DNA of 64,000 nucleotides from Leptidea sinapis (GCF_905404315.1 NC_066266.1:7819501-7883500); one strand, 5' to 3'. Positions 23,366 through 35,002 are shown, counted from the stretch's first letter. The notes: generated by a model from the sequence alone, not told the origin. Numbers and translations are program-made.

Positions 23366-23700
23366 AAATAACGGTTTGCACTCCGGGAGTGCCGGCAGAA
23401 GTGAAAACTTGAACATTAACGTTGTGAAGTTTTGAATATTTTGGTATTAAAGTCTAGGATTTATGTGATATAAATACTATAAATATTAATTTATTCCTGT
23501 ATCTTACACAAAAATGACAATTTATATTACATAAAAAATTTAACACTTCACAATTAAAAAGTTTATGTCTCCATCCATAATTTCAACGACTGTCGACTTA
23601 TTTTCGATCAGGCCACGTGGCCTGACGCGATTTTAAATTTTTTTACCCATACCAAGAAAAGTGCTCAACGCCGCTAAAGAAGTTTCCACTTCAAAATTAA
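23366..23700. repeat. Dispersed repeat family X copy
   Basis: Starts with GGTTTGCACTCCGGGAGTGC, which is self-complementary at its core, then CCGGCAGAAGTGAAAACTTG, and ends with AAAAGTGCTCAACGCCGCTA. Shared with the cuticle units and with 32009-32402. Confidence 0.6.
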
Positions 23701-24753
23701 TTAGGTATACTAAGATTAGTTCAAGTATTTAGTTAAATAAAAAAGGTTTATTACTTCTTGCTTTTCAATTTCAGTATTCAAAAGTTTTACAAAAAAAGAT
23801 GAAGAAAACAGTTATTGTAAATTTAAAAATTAAATTATATGATTCATTAATTGTAAACGTTCTTTCCAATAATGTTTTTAAAAAATCAGAATGTCAGATA
23901 AATGTCAAATTACGAAATTAAGTACTTATTAATGATAAAGAGGTAATCTGGTAAATGTTTCACTGCCATATCATAAAACTGTCAAGAACTTTGGTGGAAT
24001 TACGATACAATAATTACTTTGATGTTGCATTTGGGTGTGTCAACGGGTCTTTACGAATTGCCGGACCACGAGTGACGTATGTGATGGTACGACGCGCTTG
24101 TAAGGGTCGTCACGTACGTCCTTGGTTGAGCTGCCAACATTTTACGTAACATTTTGTTTGTACGCGGGTAATGCTCCATCGATATGCGTATCGTAAGGCA
24201 ACAGTAGCGCACATGAATCTATTATAAGCCCTATTTGTGCAAAATTATTGAATTAAAACTTACTTTACTTGACTGGGGAATAAGTTGGTGACTGCGTGTG
24301 CAAACAGTGATTTCTTGACTTGGGCAGTAAGCTGCAGAGCTATTCCACTAAAAAAGTGCACTGCAATGCCACGCCTGTCAAAAATGTCAAATTTAGACAT
24401 ATCGGTGTTCCTTCTAAGCAGACATTTATAGCTATTCCAATAATATAACTGCACTGGAATTGCACGATAACTGCAAAATAATCGTATTCTGTTAAATTAT
24501 TTTGACATTTGAACTGTTTTCAGCAGTTTTCTTGCAGTTATTTTTAAGACCTAATGAAGTAGATCGTAAGCATCTTTTGCACTTTAATTTTTGGGAAGTT
24601 TTAATTAATCATATAAATGTTTGGATTATTGATATGCCGATAAATAATACACTAATTTTAATTATGTTACATATTATAATTAATAAGAATCACTTTTATG
24701 GATTTTTACACTAAACAATTATATAAAACGAATATAAATATATATATATAAAT
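23701..24753. other. Intergenic, no gene seen
   Basis: Small frames at 23955-24149 and 24502-24714 have no domain, signal or conserved copy. Nothing else recognised. Confidence 0.4.
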
Positions 24754-24781
24754 ATATTTCTTGATTATAATCAAGAAATAT
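24754..24781. repeat. Perfect 28-base palindrome
   Basis: ATATTTCTTGATTA followed directly by its reverse complement, with no loop. Isolated in AT-rich DNA. Confidence 0.7.
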
Positions 24782-26781
24782 TTTTACAACAAACTATCAC
24801 AATTATTAAATTACTTAACTACCTCATTTTAGATTGATAATTTCATATAATTGATAACTTAGAAGCAAAGTAAGAAATATAAATATGAGGATTCAACCAC
24901 TACGTTCAAATATCCCAACATACGTTAGTTCTTAATAAATCCTAAAGCAAGTAGATGGCGCTTATCACCAAAATATGTTAAAATGAGGTTTTATATTCGC
25001 GAGTCTTAAGTCTCGCGAAACTAATTTGGATTCATTTTAAAATGTGTATTAATTTAAAAATACAATAAAAATAAATGTTGCAATGATCACACATCTATAG
25101 AAAGTTTAGGGGATTCCAAATTTGTAAAGACCAAAGAGTAGGTATTATATATGTAAAAATAGATTGTTTAGTGCGATGGCCATGTCAATCTATTTATTTA
25201 AAACATAAAATATATTTATATCAAGCTAAGGTCAATATATATAATTGTATTATCTATGGTCACTATAAGATGTTGCTAGGTTTATTAATTATTATGCAAT
25301 AACTTAAGACAGAAACTGACGCGCGGGTCTGAAGGAGTAGGCGTACTGTATATAATACAATGGTCTGAATAAATATTTATTAAATTAATATAATTGGTAT
25401 TTTTAAAAATCTGGATTACTGAAGGTTTGCTTTTTATTAAGTTTAATAACTATGCAAAGTTTATAAGTCATTTTCAAAGTATTTGTCTAGTGCTGACGAG
25501 TTATATTAATGAATTAGAGTCAACTTTGTGATTTTTTTCTATCGAGGAAATTTTACGACATCATGTTTCCACATCACTTAGTCGCTAGATCATATCCTAA
25601 ATTTAATGATATATTTATTTCAACGTGATTGAAATAGAATTGTTGATACGTTGATAATTTGAGGTAGGGTGCGCCCTTGAGTTGGGACAATAATAAATAA
25701 AATAATAAAAAATATATTGATCGAATTGGTATTACTAGGTACATGGATCTCACAACTTGCAAGAGTTGGTTTTTATTTACAAGTTATTTTTTTGTTCTCT
25801 CTTATGTCCTATTTTTTTTCCATTCCGGTACCTTCTACTTCTTGAATACCAATAACAGAATTTTCCTAAAGCCCACTGTCTTATGGTTCCTGTATTATGA
25901 GTTTTTAATTTTGTAGGTAGTCTTCCTCTTCTACATTTCCGATACTATTTCTTGATCTTGAGCTACATATAGTGTTTCTTAAAACCCCTGTCTCTATAAG
26001 TTTTTCTCGAAGGCTTTGATGTTACAATTTTTGACAAGTCTCGAGACTAACAGGGTAAAAGCTTCTTTGTCTATTGTATTCACATATTCTGTATTCCTGA
26101 GCTTTAATACTTACAAAATCGATATTAATTAGATGTAAGCCGCCCAGAATTTTTGCTTGCCACACAAACACCAAGTGCATACATAACTTTGTAATCCTAG
26201 AAATCTAGGAAATTTTCCTATGTCTACATAGACAACTGGTCCGAAATTGCAAAATATTTTGGTTTTCCCCACACTAAACACTAATTTCATTCTGTTGAAG
26301 TTTCTATATCTGCTGCCTTAGAGTTTTGATCATCGGTCAATCAGCCAGTGAGTGACACAAATTAAGAAATTTAACTAGTTATCATTCTTAAACCACTGGG
26401 TTAAACTGAATCAAATTTAATATATATACATTATAGTGATAATACAATGCCTGCTTGGTTACTGGAAATTCTTCCTTCTTGTTTTATCCACTATGAAGTT
26501 ATTGGGGTCGAAAATAGCCTGAACTGCTTCGAGAAAAGGATGGTACGGCCGTCCAGTTTGAATTTGCTCAACTTAGCCGGGGTACTTGTACCACCAGATG
26601 ATAGTATAATTAGAGATACCCTTATTCTATATAGGTAGGTTTATTAAGTATAGGTCAGTCAGTAATTAACTGTTTGAGTGTGCTTATTAAATTTGGAGCA
26701 GATATGGATCTAAACAATTTTTTTATGTTTTTAAAGTGCTCGCCTGCAAACTCTCACTTCTGGGATTAATACACAAATAAA
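24782..26781. other. Intergenic, no gene seen
   Basis: Two kilobases of AT-rich sequence. Frames at 25574-25762 (minus) and 26447-26638 (plus) carry no recognisable domain. No repeat family of this window was identified in it, so it may be old unique DNA. Confidence 0.35.
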
Positions 26782-26897
26782 ATTTTAAAACAAAATTTTA
26801 TGAACGATGCGGGACTCGAACGGTAAGCTCAGTTGGGATAGCACTCGCAAGGAACGCGAGATGTCGTGGGTTCGAGTCGCATCTTTCATGAAATTTT
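26782..26897. mobile_element. tRNA-like fold-back element
   Basis: A tRNA-like stretch (GTAAGCTCAGTTGGGATAGC, then GTGGGTTCGAGTCGC) is preceded by an inverted copy of its own 3' part. Left AAAATTTTATGAACGATGCG pairs with right CGCATCTTTCATGAAATTTT. It is a SINE relic, not a tRNA gene, because the acceptor stem and CCA-side pairing are absent. Confidence 0.5.
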
Positions 26898-26993
26898 GGT
26901 GTCAATTTTTATTTGTACGAGATATATGTGTGCGAGATACAATATATGAGCCATCTCGCAAATCTGAATATATGAGCCAGATTTTATATATGT

Positions 26994-27279
26994 TTACTGA
27001 CCCAGCAAACGTTGTATTGCCGATATTATTAAAATCGCGATACAAAAGTGTGTGTATTTTTTAATGCTGACCCATCATCAAACCGATTTAAAAAAAATTG
27101 CCAAAAAAATTAAAAAAGAAAAATTCGTGTGGACCACCCTTAACATTTAGGGGGATGAAAATAGATGTTGTCCGATTCTCACCTACCCAATATGCACTCA
27201 AAATTTCATGAGAATCAATCGAGCCGTTTCGGAGAAGTTCAAAGATTAACGCCATGACACGAGAATTTTATATATTAGA
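26994..27279 (-). mobile_element. Non-autonomous Helitron
   Basis: On the minus strand it starts TCTAATATATAAAATTCTCG and ends near GCAATACAACGTTTGCTGGG; the terminal CTAG has decayed. Same subfamily as the intact copy at 61620-61940. Confidence 0.65.
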
Positions 27280-27373
27280 TTATGAATTTTTGTGTTATGA
27301 GGGGGTCAAAATTGGCTCCTAAGTCCCAGTGGTCAACTTCCTTGCCTACCCCGTGTCTAAATTATTAATGTAA

Positions 27374-27766
27374 TCCCTACTAATATTATAAATCTGAATG
27401 TAACGCTTTCACGCCTATACCACTGAACCGGTTTTGATGAATTTAGTACAGAGATAGACAAAAGCTTGGTAGAGAATATAGGCTAACTTTTATCGCGAAT
27501 AAAAAGCTGGGATAAATGGTTGAATCAGATGATGGACGTTTGTATGAAAGTTCGTCATTATCGAATATAACACCAAAAAAAAAGTAAACAAATATTTGTT
27601 CTAGCGTTTTTAAAATTAAGACCTGTGTGAGGATAAAAAGGGGACGAAAGTTGTATAAGCCACAGCAGTTTGTTTGTGTATGGTTTGCAAAGAGAGTATA
27701 TTAAAAAATAAAAAGTGCTGCCCGAAAAAACTACTGCACGCGGACGAAGTCGCGGGTAAAAGCTAG
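27374..27766 (+). mobile_element. Non-autonomous Helitron, second subfamily
   Basis: Begins A^TCCCTACTAATATTATAAAT and ends GCGGACGAAGTCGCGGGTAA then AAGCTAG^T. The hairpin before the end is GCG(GACGAAGT)CGC. About 393 bp. Confidence 0.7.
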
Positions 27767-28321
27767 TAATATTATAAAAAAGGCACCGTACCATTTGCGT
27801 GTGAATTCACACATTTTATGATTGTTCTGTATGCTATTGTTGTATTATTATTACCACTTTGGCGTTTAAAGGCCTTACAAATAAAATTGGCATAAAGTTA
27901 TACCTGAGCACAAACCAAGAATATGTAAAATGTTTTAAAATAGTTATTTTGCCTATTATTGATTTATTTGGACGTGTCACGTTTCCCGCGTTTATTTGCA
28001 ATGCTGGTTGACATTTGGAAAACTTCACAATTATTATCATTATATTGACAGTGTTGTCAGCGATATAGTCAACATTTTGCATATTCTTGGTTTGATCTCA
28101 GCTACAACTTTATAGCAAGACTATTTGTAAGGCCGTAAATGTTTAGGGACATAATTAGCAACCGTCCATATTTGAATAGATTATAATTATAAAATACTTG
28201 CTGACTTGTACAACGCTATTCTGCCAATAGAACAAAAAAATTATGTAAGTATTCGGGAATAATGTCTAAAGCCATCTGAAATGTTATCAAAGTTAATGAG
28301 TTAAAAATAAAAGAAAATGAC

Positions 28322-28485
28322 GATACGACATGGGTACCTTCAAGAAAAGCGCGTACACCTTCCTTAAAGGCCGGCAACGCTCTTGTGATTCCTCTGGTGT
28401 TGCAGGAGAGTGTGGGCGGCGGTGATCACTTAACACCAGGTGACCCGTATGCTCGTTTGTCCTCCTACTCCATAAAAAAAAATGT
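28322..28485 (+). mobile_element. LINE (CR1/Jockey-like) 3' end
   Basis: Reads ACGACATGGGTACCTTCAAG, AAAGGCCGGCAACGCTCTTG, TGATTCCTCTGGTGTTGCAG and ends ACTCCATAAAAAAAA. This corresponds to the protein end YDMGTF-KK-A followed by LKGRQRS. It is 5'-truncated. Confidence 0.7.
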
Positions 28486-28870
28486 TTTTCTGAATGATTT
28501 TATAATGTGTAGTAATAAAATGATAAGGATTAATATCGTATTTGTAAACAGATTATACTTTTTTCGCTTTATGATTGCCAACTTTTTAAAGTATTGACAT
28601 GTAGTGAGTATTACGAGTAATATGTTATCCTTAAGAAATAGACATATTATGCCATCGCGGACATTTATGTGGACCCATAGAATAATAACGCTTTAAAAAC
28701 ACACAATTCCACAACACATTATTTTGTTATATCTCAAAGGGTTTTTGTTGAAAGCTCCCAGTCGGTTATTTTTTTCCGACACATGCACCATATTTCATTA
28801 ATGTAGTTATACAAAAACTTAACAAATTATATAAACCTTCAAGAAACACGGTATACCTTGGTGAAAACAG

Positions 28871-29156
28871 GAATGAGGAGATCCGTAAGAGAACCAAAGT
28901 CACCGACATAGCTCAAATGATTGCGAAACTGAAATGGCAGGGCACATAGTTCGACGGACAGATAGCCGTTGGGACAGTAAGGTCCTCGAATGATGACTAC
29001 GTACCGGAAGACGCACTGTTGGTAGGCCCCCCACAAGATGGACCGACGATCTGGTCAAGATCGTCGGAATACGTTGGATGAGGGCAGAGTAGGACCGATT
29101 GGTGTAGAAATCTTTGGGGGGGCCAGTGGACGTCTTCCGGCTGATGATTATGATGA
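28871..29156 (+). mobile_element. RTE-type LINE, 5'-truncated, with 13-bp target-site duplication
   Basis: Plus-strand pieces read EEIRKRTKVTDIAQMIAKLK and GRPPTRWTDD, the end of RTE ORF2, out of frame in places. The tail ends in ATG repeats (GATGATTATGATGA). It is flanked by TTGGTGAAAACAG at 28858-28870 and again at 29157-29169, the target-site duplication. Confidence 0.8.
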
Positions 29157-29384
29157 TTGGTGAAAACAGAATGAAAATCGGTGTAATAAATAATAAATAA
29201 TTTTTGAATTTATCGCGAAATATTATGGTAATGATGACAAAAAATCATATTAATCATGGGCCAAAATGAATAATATTTAATAAATAAATAAAATATTGTT
29301 ATTTAATAAATAAAATTATTCCTAATAGTGTAGTTGAGCTTTGTACAATGAGATGGAGCGGTATCCAGGATAGAACGTCATGGG

Positions 29385-29480
29385 ACTCTTAAAATAGGAG
29401 CGTACACCTTCCTAAAAAGCCGGCCACGATCCTGTGATCCCTCTGGTTTTGCAAGGGAATGTAAGCGACGGTTATTACTT
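29385..29480 (+). mobile_element. LINE 3' end, diverged
   Basis: GCGTACACCTTCCTAAAAAG and CCTCTGGTTTTGCAAGG match the LINE end at 28322-28485 and 30084-30333 with many changes. Confidence 0.5.
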
Positions 29481-29529
29481 ATTCATGATGTCTTCTCACT
29501 GTAATATAAAGACAATCATATATTTTTTA

Positions 29530-29826
29530 TGACAGTAAGAGACGAGACGTGTAGGACGTTCAGCTGATGGTAATTGACACAGAATGGTAAAATTGACACA
29601 CCCTGCCCATTACAATTGAGTGCCGCTCAGGATTCTTGAAAAACCTCGCTCGTCACCTTGAGACATAAGATGAGTCTCCTTTGCGCAGTAATTTCACTAG
29701 CTACGGCGCCCTTTAGACAGAAACACAATAATGCTTACACATTACTGTTTTACGGCAGAAATAGGCGCCGTTATTAGATTATGGTTACCAATAATCTTAC
29801 TGGCATCCGGTGCAAAGGAACCTCCC
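29530..29826 (-). mobile_element. SINE-like retroposon
   Basis: Inverse copy of the family best seen at 56925-57220: GACGTGTAGGACGTTCAGCT, GTGCCGCTCAGGATTCTTG, TCGTCACCTTGAGACATAAG, GGCAGAAATAGGCGCCGTT and GCATCCGGTGCAAAGGA. Confidence 0.65.
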
Positions 29827-30083
29827 GCTGGAAGAAATATATTATGTTTGTATAGTCTGTAGGGTTTGCGAAATCCCGACAACTTCAAAGTCCCGGAACA
29901 CGAGACAGCCTACGGGGCTTTTGAAAATTTTAAGAAAATAATTCTGTTTTCATTTGGTTTTTAAAGGTGTACTCGTAAAAGCTTTTTGAAGAATTTTAAT
30001 TCAGTTAATTCTAGAGAAAGGTATTTACACAAAGTAGTGATGGATACTGTTTTAATATATTAAAAATCAACATTTATTAAACA

Positions 30084-30333
30084 GAACGGTCCTCCACAGT
30101 GCGGTTTTCAAGGAGCTTTCTCCCTCGTACTACAAAGCTATGGAATGAGCTTCCTTGTGCGGTGTTTGCGGGACAATACGACATGGGTACCTTCAAAAAA
30201 AGCGCGTACACCTTCCTTAAAGGCCGGCAACGCTCTTGTGATTCCTCTGGTGTTGCAAGAGAGAGATCACTTAACACCAGGTGATCCGTACGCTCGTTTG
30301 TCCTCCTATTCAATAAAAAAAAAAAAAAAACAG
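30084..30333 (+). mobile_element. LINE (CR1/Jockey-like) 3' end
   Basis: Encodes RFSRSFLPRTTKLWNELP, then YDMGTFKKSAYTFLKGRQRS, the conserved C-terminal block of a widespread lepidopteran LINE ORF2. It ends in a poly(A) run near 30317-30331. 5'-truncated. Confidence 0.75.
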
Positions 30334-30895
30334 AAAATTAAATCTTAATAACTTTAATAAAACAACTTTAACGTTACTTTCAGTCGTAATTGCATTGTTA
30401 CTGCTTACTTCACACACAGATTTAATTTTAAGGTATAAGGTTATAAAATTAACTTAGTCAGAAATCATAGCAATTACTCTTAGATAATTGCACGTAATAA
30501 TAATTTTGATGTATTCTGTTCAAGACACGACCAGGAGGTCTTGTTCTGAGAGGAACCGGCAAGAAACTCACCAAGTTTTATCCTCCATTGACAGTTTCCA
30601 CAGTATTTTTTTCAGTTTGAGTTTGATGTATCTCACCACAGATTACATTCTTATGAGAAATCAAAATACAATTATTACAATTGAAAGAAATCAGGTATCT
30701 TAATGGCAAAATGACGTGGGAATAATGCTACCTAGCATATTAAATAACTTACCTGCATATACACAATCAGTCTCAAAAATAATAATTCTTGTAAAAGCGC
30801 ATTTAAAAATATGAATACAATGAGAGAAAATGGAGATGGCGTTAACTGCTCTTGATAAATGTTTATAAAAAATACCTAAGAAAATATTCTTTAAT
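30334..30895. other. Intergenic, no gene seen
   Basis: AT-rich. 30515-30590 (AGAGGAACCGGCAAGAAACT) resembles part of a LINE 3' tail. No coding frame. Confidence 0.4.
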
Positions 30896-30899
30896 CTTT

Positions 30900-31133
30900 T
30901 GTAATTTGACAGTACTCTATGATGCAAGATAAAGTGGGAAATTGGAGCGAAAGAGTTACAGAGTGGTATCCGAGAGATGGTAAAAGAAAAAGAGGAAGAC
31001 AGCAAGACTAAGAAGACGAGATAAAATTGACAGCAGGACTTATCTGGAGAAGAGTTGCCAAAAATAGAAAAAAAGTGGAAAACGTTGGAGGAATCGGCAT
31101 GTCGAACAAGGAGATATTTTATAGTTTAAAGGC
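30900..31133 (+). mobile_element. LINE 3' end with RTE-like C-terminus
   Basis: Broken plus-strand frames include AGLIWRRVAK-like and WKTLEE sequence and end in GDIL-like codons followed by a stop. This is the usual ending of RTE/Jockey ORF2 in Lepidoptera. Confidence 0.55.
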
Positions 31134-31380
31134 ATAAAAGGCCTTTATTTTCTCAAAATTGACTCCTTTAAAATTATTTTTGATGTCATTTCTAATAAAC
31201 TAGATACCTACTACTACCGCTTCGGATACAAATGGCGCTCTGATAGAGAAAAAGCAGCGGATGAAACTCTCCCAGCATTCTTCTTTTTTGTGTCCGATCA
31301 CATAGCTGTGGAGTAGTAGGATTTACGACAGAGCCATTTTTTAATAAAACATTTAAATTTATTCATAGATAATGCCTGCA
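31134..31380 (-). mobile_element. LINE 3' tail, minus strand
   Basis: Marks are GGCCTTTATTTTCTCAAAATT, TACTACTACCGCTTCGGA, CAAATGGCGCTCTGA and GTGGAGTAGTAGGATTTACG. Two further copies lie at 43338-43640 and 45815-46150. Confidence 0.6.
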
Positions 31381-31888
31381 CAGTGGCTGGGACTTTATTA
31401 TAAAAGTGTATACATTTATGTATTATAAATTAGTTAGAAGAAGAATTAGTATTATTAATTAGTTAGAAGCAATCCCTTATTTCTAGTGTATGCTTTAAGC
31501 TTAAGATTATTGGTTTTTCAAATGGTAATTGTTTTTAGTACGGAATAAAATGGCTTTATTATTATTATTATTATCTTGATATAGATATAATTACTTTTTA
31601 AAATAAAGTCCTTTGCGAATGTTTCATTTGCACCACGCATAAACCTACACAGGTTTCTGTAGCGCATCTTATACTTAAGTTTTAATTATACTCCTTTTTT
31701 AATATGAATAAAACTATTTAAAAAAGCAATGGTGTATGTTGCACCAAAACAGATCGTGTTGGCCTCAATAAAACAAGTTAGATTAAAGTTCTGGACGAGT
31801 ACAGGACATTTGAATAGCCCTGGGCCTACTCTCACGGTCACACATCACTGTGCTTCAGCACTGGTGAAAGGGTGAACACCGCTGCTCA

Positions 31889-31925
31889 TATAAAAGCTCA
31901 ATCTATTCCCCAATAAGCATCATTC
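31889..31925 (+). promoter_or_regulatory. TATA box of cuticle gene D
   Basis: TATAAAAG at 31889-31896. An initiator-like ATCATTCC lies about 30 bases downstream (31919-31926), and the ATG is at 31952. Confidence 0.65.
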
Positions 31926-31951
31926 CACATCCTTTCGTCTCATACCTCACA

Positions 31952-33795
31952 ATGGCTTTCAAGGTACGTACAGTGCGCACAAAAGTGTTTATTATTTAAA
32001 AAAAAAACGTGTTGCACTCCAAGAGTGCCGGCAGAAGTGAGAACTTGAACATTAACGTTGTGTATTATTTAATATTTTGGAATGGTTAGGGAATAATATC
32101 GCACGAAATGCTTTATTTATCAGTATAAAAGTACTAGCATATATGTGGTTAAATATAATATTCATTTATTGTGCTATCGTACACAAAAATGACAAAAAGA
32201 TAAATTTAACACTTCAGAATTATTACAATTATTTTACATTAAGATGTTTATCTATCAGAAAAGTCATCTTTCATCAATAACTTCAACGACTGACTTACGA
32301 ATTTTCGATCAGGACACGTGTCCTGACGCCATTTTCACATTTAATGCCCGTGCCAAGAAAAATGCACAACACCGCTAAAGAAGTTTTCACTTCAAATAAG
32401 AACGACAGACGAGCAAGATGTTGATTGATCTGACGGTAATTGCCCTGCCTATTACAGAACCGCTCCAGATTCTTGACTAGGATGTTAATCATGAGCCCAG
32501 TAGCTTAAGTAGCTACAGCGCCCTTTAACGTAACCCACAGAGGTATCGCTATGTTTTTTATATATATATATATAGAGAAGGCAAATGTACAAGAAGCTCA
32601 CGTGAATAAGAGTAGTGAGGCAACCGCCCATGGACATCCGCAGGGGACTACCAGGGGTCAAAAGACGTGTAGGCCTTAAAGGTGTGGGAGTATGGTCTTT
32701 TCATGAAGGTTCCTAAGTCGTATCGTTTCGGGAAAACAGCAGCCTGTAAGTGATTCCACAAAGTGTCTGTGCGAGGCAAGAAATTTCTTGCAAAACGCGC
32801 GGTTTTGGAAAGCCAGACGTCAACGTGCTGCGGGTCGTATTTAGCACTTTGACGTCATGTCCGATAGTGGAATTGGGCCTCTGGTATCAACCAAGAGGCC
32901 TCCAACCGATTAATATATAACTATTTGTGTACTGTTTTTATTATAATTGGTTATTCTCGGGCAGCAACATAATATAGATAAATTCACGCTACCATCCACA
33001 GTTACCAAATCAATAGTAATTTCAATCAATATTTCAAGTTGGATACTGTGCCAATTCCTATATTAATTTACCTTCCATAGATAGAAAATAAGTGTGTGTA
33101 TGTGTGTGTGTGTGTACGCTTATATGCGCACGTAATAAGTTCTTTGGTGTAATTAAACAAAAATCCTTAAAAAAATTCGCTTCGAACAATGTTCAAGATA
33201 CTATTCACGAATGACTAATGTTATTAAAGCCATAGGGAGTGAAACCTTTATCGAAAGATTTATTTATTTATCGATAAATTACGTTTATCAACAGTTCGTT
33301 ATCCTCGCCTGCTTCGTTGCGGCTGCAAGTGCTGGGCTCCTGCCAGCTGCCCCCATTGCGTACTCCGCTGGACCGGTATACCATGCCCCAACAGCGTACC
33401 ACGCCGCCCCAGTAGCTGTCGCCAAGGTCGCCGCCGTCGAGGAGTACGACGCTCACCCTCAGTACAGCTTCGCCTACGACGTGCAGGACGGCCTCACCGG
33501 CGACTCCAAGAGCCAGCACGAGAGCCGCGACGGCGACGTGGTCCAAGGGTCCTACTCCGTGGTGGACCCCGACGGCACCAAGCGCACCGTGGACTACACC
33601 GCGGACCCACACAACGGTTTCAACGCCGTCGTTCACAGAGAACCCTTAGGTGTTAAAGCTGTTGCCCCAGTCGCTAAGATTGCCCCACTCACATACGCCG
33701 CTGCCCCAGTGGTCCACTCTGCCCCAGTCGTCCACGGAGCCCACTACGTCCACGCTGCGCCCGTCGCCTACTCCGCCCCAACCTACTACCACTAA
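31952..33795 (+). CDS. RR-2 cuticular protein D
   Basis: Single plus-strand RR-2 cuticle gene with the typical two-exon layout. Exon 1 is 31952-31963 (MAFK, donor GTACGT). The phase-0 intron is 31964-33294 (acceptor TCAACAG). Exon 2 is 33295-33795. The protein is 170 residues: signal peptide about 1-18 (FVILACFVAAASAG), RR-2 domain about 53-121 (HPQYSFAYDVQDGLTGD, GDVVQGSYSVVDPDGTKR, DYTADPHNGFNAVV), then a short tail of VHSAP, VHGAH and YSAPTYYH. It is the textbook RR-2 consensus, closer to it than genes A-C. The first ATG of the open frame (33211) is intronic; the MAFK exon is preferred because it supplies a signal peptide start and a TATA box. AATAAA lies at 33805-33810. Codon third positions are mostly C or G, unlike the AT-rich surroundings. 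Confidence 0.93.
32009..32402. repeat. Family X repeat in intron of gene D
   Basis: Begins with GTTGCACTCCAAGAGTGCCG and GAAGTGAGAACTTGAACATT and ends with CACAACACCGCTAAAGAAGT. It is the same family as the blocks 3' of the three cuticle genes in the triplet. Confidence 0.6.
32403..32530 (-). mobile_element. SINE-like retroposon, diverged
   Basis: GACAGACGAGCAAGATGTTG, then AACCGCTCCAGATTCTTGAC and TAGCTACAGCGCCCTTTAAC: a decayed inverse copy of the 56925-57220 family. Confidence 0.45.
32575..32930 (-). mobile_element. LINE C-terminal relic in intron of gene D
   Basis: Minus-strand frames read FARNFL-like (broken), DTLWNHL-like and YDLGTFMKRPYSH-like sequence, the ORF2 tail of a LINE related to that at 30084. 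Several frame breaks. Confidence 0.5.
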
Positions 33796-33879
33796 ATACC
33801 AAATAATAAAAGTAGCTTTAATACTTTGTTACCTTGTTGTAATGTGGAGTATTGTATGTTTTTGTGTAAGATACGATTA

Positions 33880-35002
33880 AATTATTATTTCCATTATTTC
33901 TTTGTTTGATTGGCACAAAAGATTTTGTTATATTTAAAACTAAAACTTATATTATCTTAGTTATAAAAAACCTATCGCTTTGATATCGCTGGCGGAATAG
34001 GTACAATCCTCGCCCGTCAACAAATACCAATATGTTTTTGTTTTTCGCATTCATGTGTAAGTCTTCGACACTTTGGCTCAGGCGATATTATCAAGTGGCC
34101 CAATTCTTTGTTCGCTAATTCAACCTCCTTTTCAATAAAATATAAAAAAACTTTGTTCTGTGGTTCAGTTTTTGATCAGACTAAATTTTAAAATATAATC
34201 AATGAGTTATTTTTTTTTAGTTTTTTAAAAACTAGCTGTTACCCGTGACTTCGTCGGCGTACACACATGACTGAGCACATATTGCTTAGAAAACTTGTTG
34301 TTTCTTAAAACTTTAATAATTTATATTAAATGAAGATATCACATTTTTTTTTGATAAGATAAGCGCCCAGCGTCTAAGGAATAAAACTTAGAACTTAATT
34401 GAAATCTATCCTGTAGCTTTTCCGTGATGCCCTAAAAGGACAACCATAGCATACATAGCTTTAAATAAAAAAATATATAATAGGTGCAGAAATATAATAT
34501 AAATAAAAAATTAATTGTTCTCCACTTCCATATAAAAAAAATTAATCGAATCTCTCTTTATTTGAAGTCGGTTGTAAATATATCACAATTAATATTGTAA
34601 ATTAAACATCATTTAGATTGATTTATGTTATCAATATAAGATAACCTAGTAACCTTTAGAATGGGTCTCAACTCTCAGTACGGACCTTTCGACGAAGGTC
34701 AGAACACGTTTGTTCGTTCATGAGAACTACTGTACGAGACAATCTGTGAACATACATTAATTATTGTAATGTTGCAAGATGAAGAATTAAAGGTTACACT
34801 ACAAGTGATACATGCCTTTAAAACCTTATTTTAACACACTTAAATTAGCTTCTTACCGTAAGTAACAAAAATGTATTTTATCGTAAAAAAAAACGTTTCA
34901 CTCTATACGTAGCGTATGCTTTAAAAAAAATATTATCTACTTTTTACCCGATTGCGCCAGAAGGGGGGTTATACGCGAGTATGTACGTATGCATAATTGT
35001 TT
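33880..35002. other. Intergenic, Helitron end, no gene
   Basis: At 34232 CTAGCTGTTACCCGTGACTT is an inverse Helitron 3' end of the subfamily at 27374. Its 5' boundary is unclear. The remainder is AT-rich with no coding frame. Confidence 0.4.

Larger units (their letters stand above)
28198..29220. mobile_element. Composite: Helitron-like element with two nested LINE fragments
   Basis: 28198-28320 and 28486-28600 are the two halves of the element seen at 18940-19165. The LINE piece 28322-28485 interrupts them. 28755-28857 and 29170-29215 also match parts of 60440-60640, and an RTE piece (28871-29156) sits between them. Confidence 0.6.

Noticed and set aside
33268..33636. 122-codon minus-strand ORF opposite cuticle gene D
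   Set aside because: Shadow of a GC-rich RR-2 exon; the plus strand has the conserved domain.
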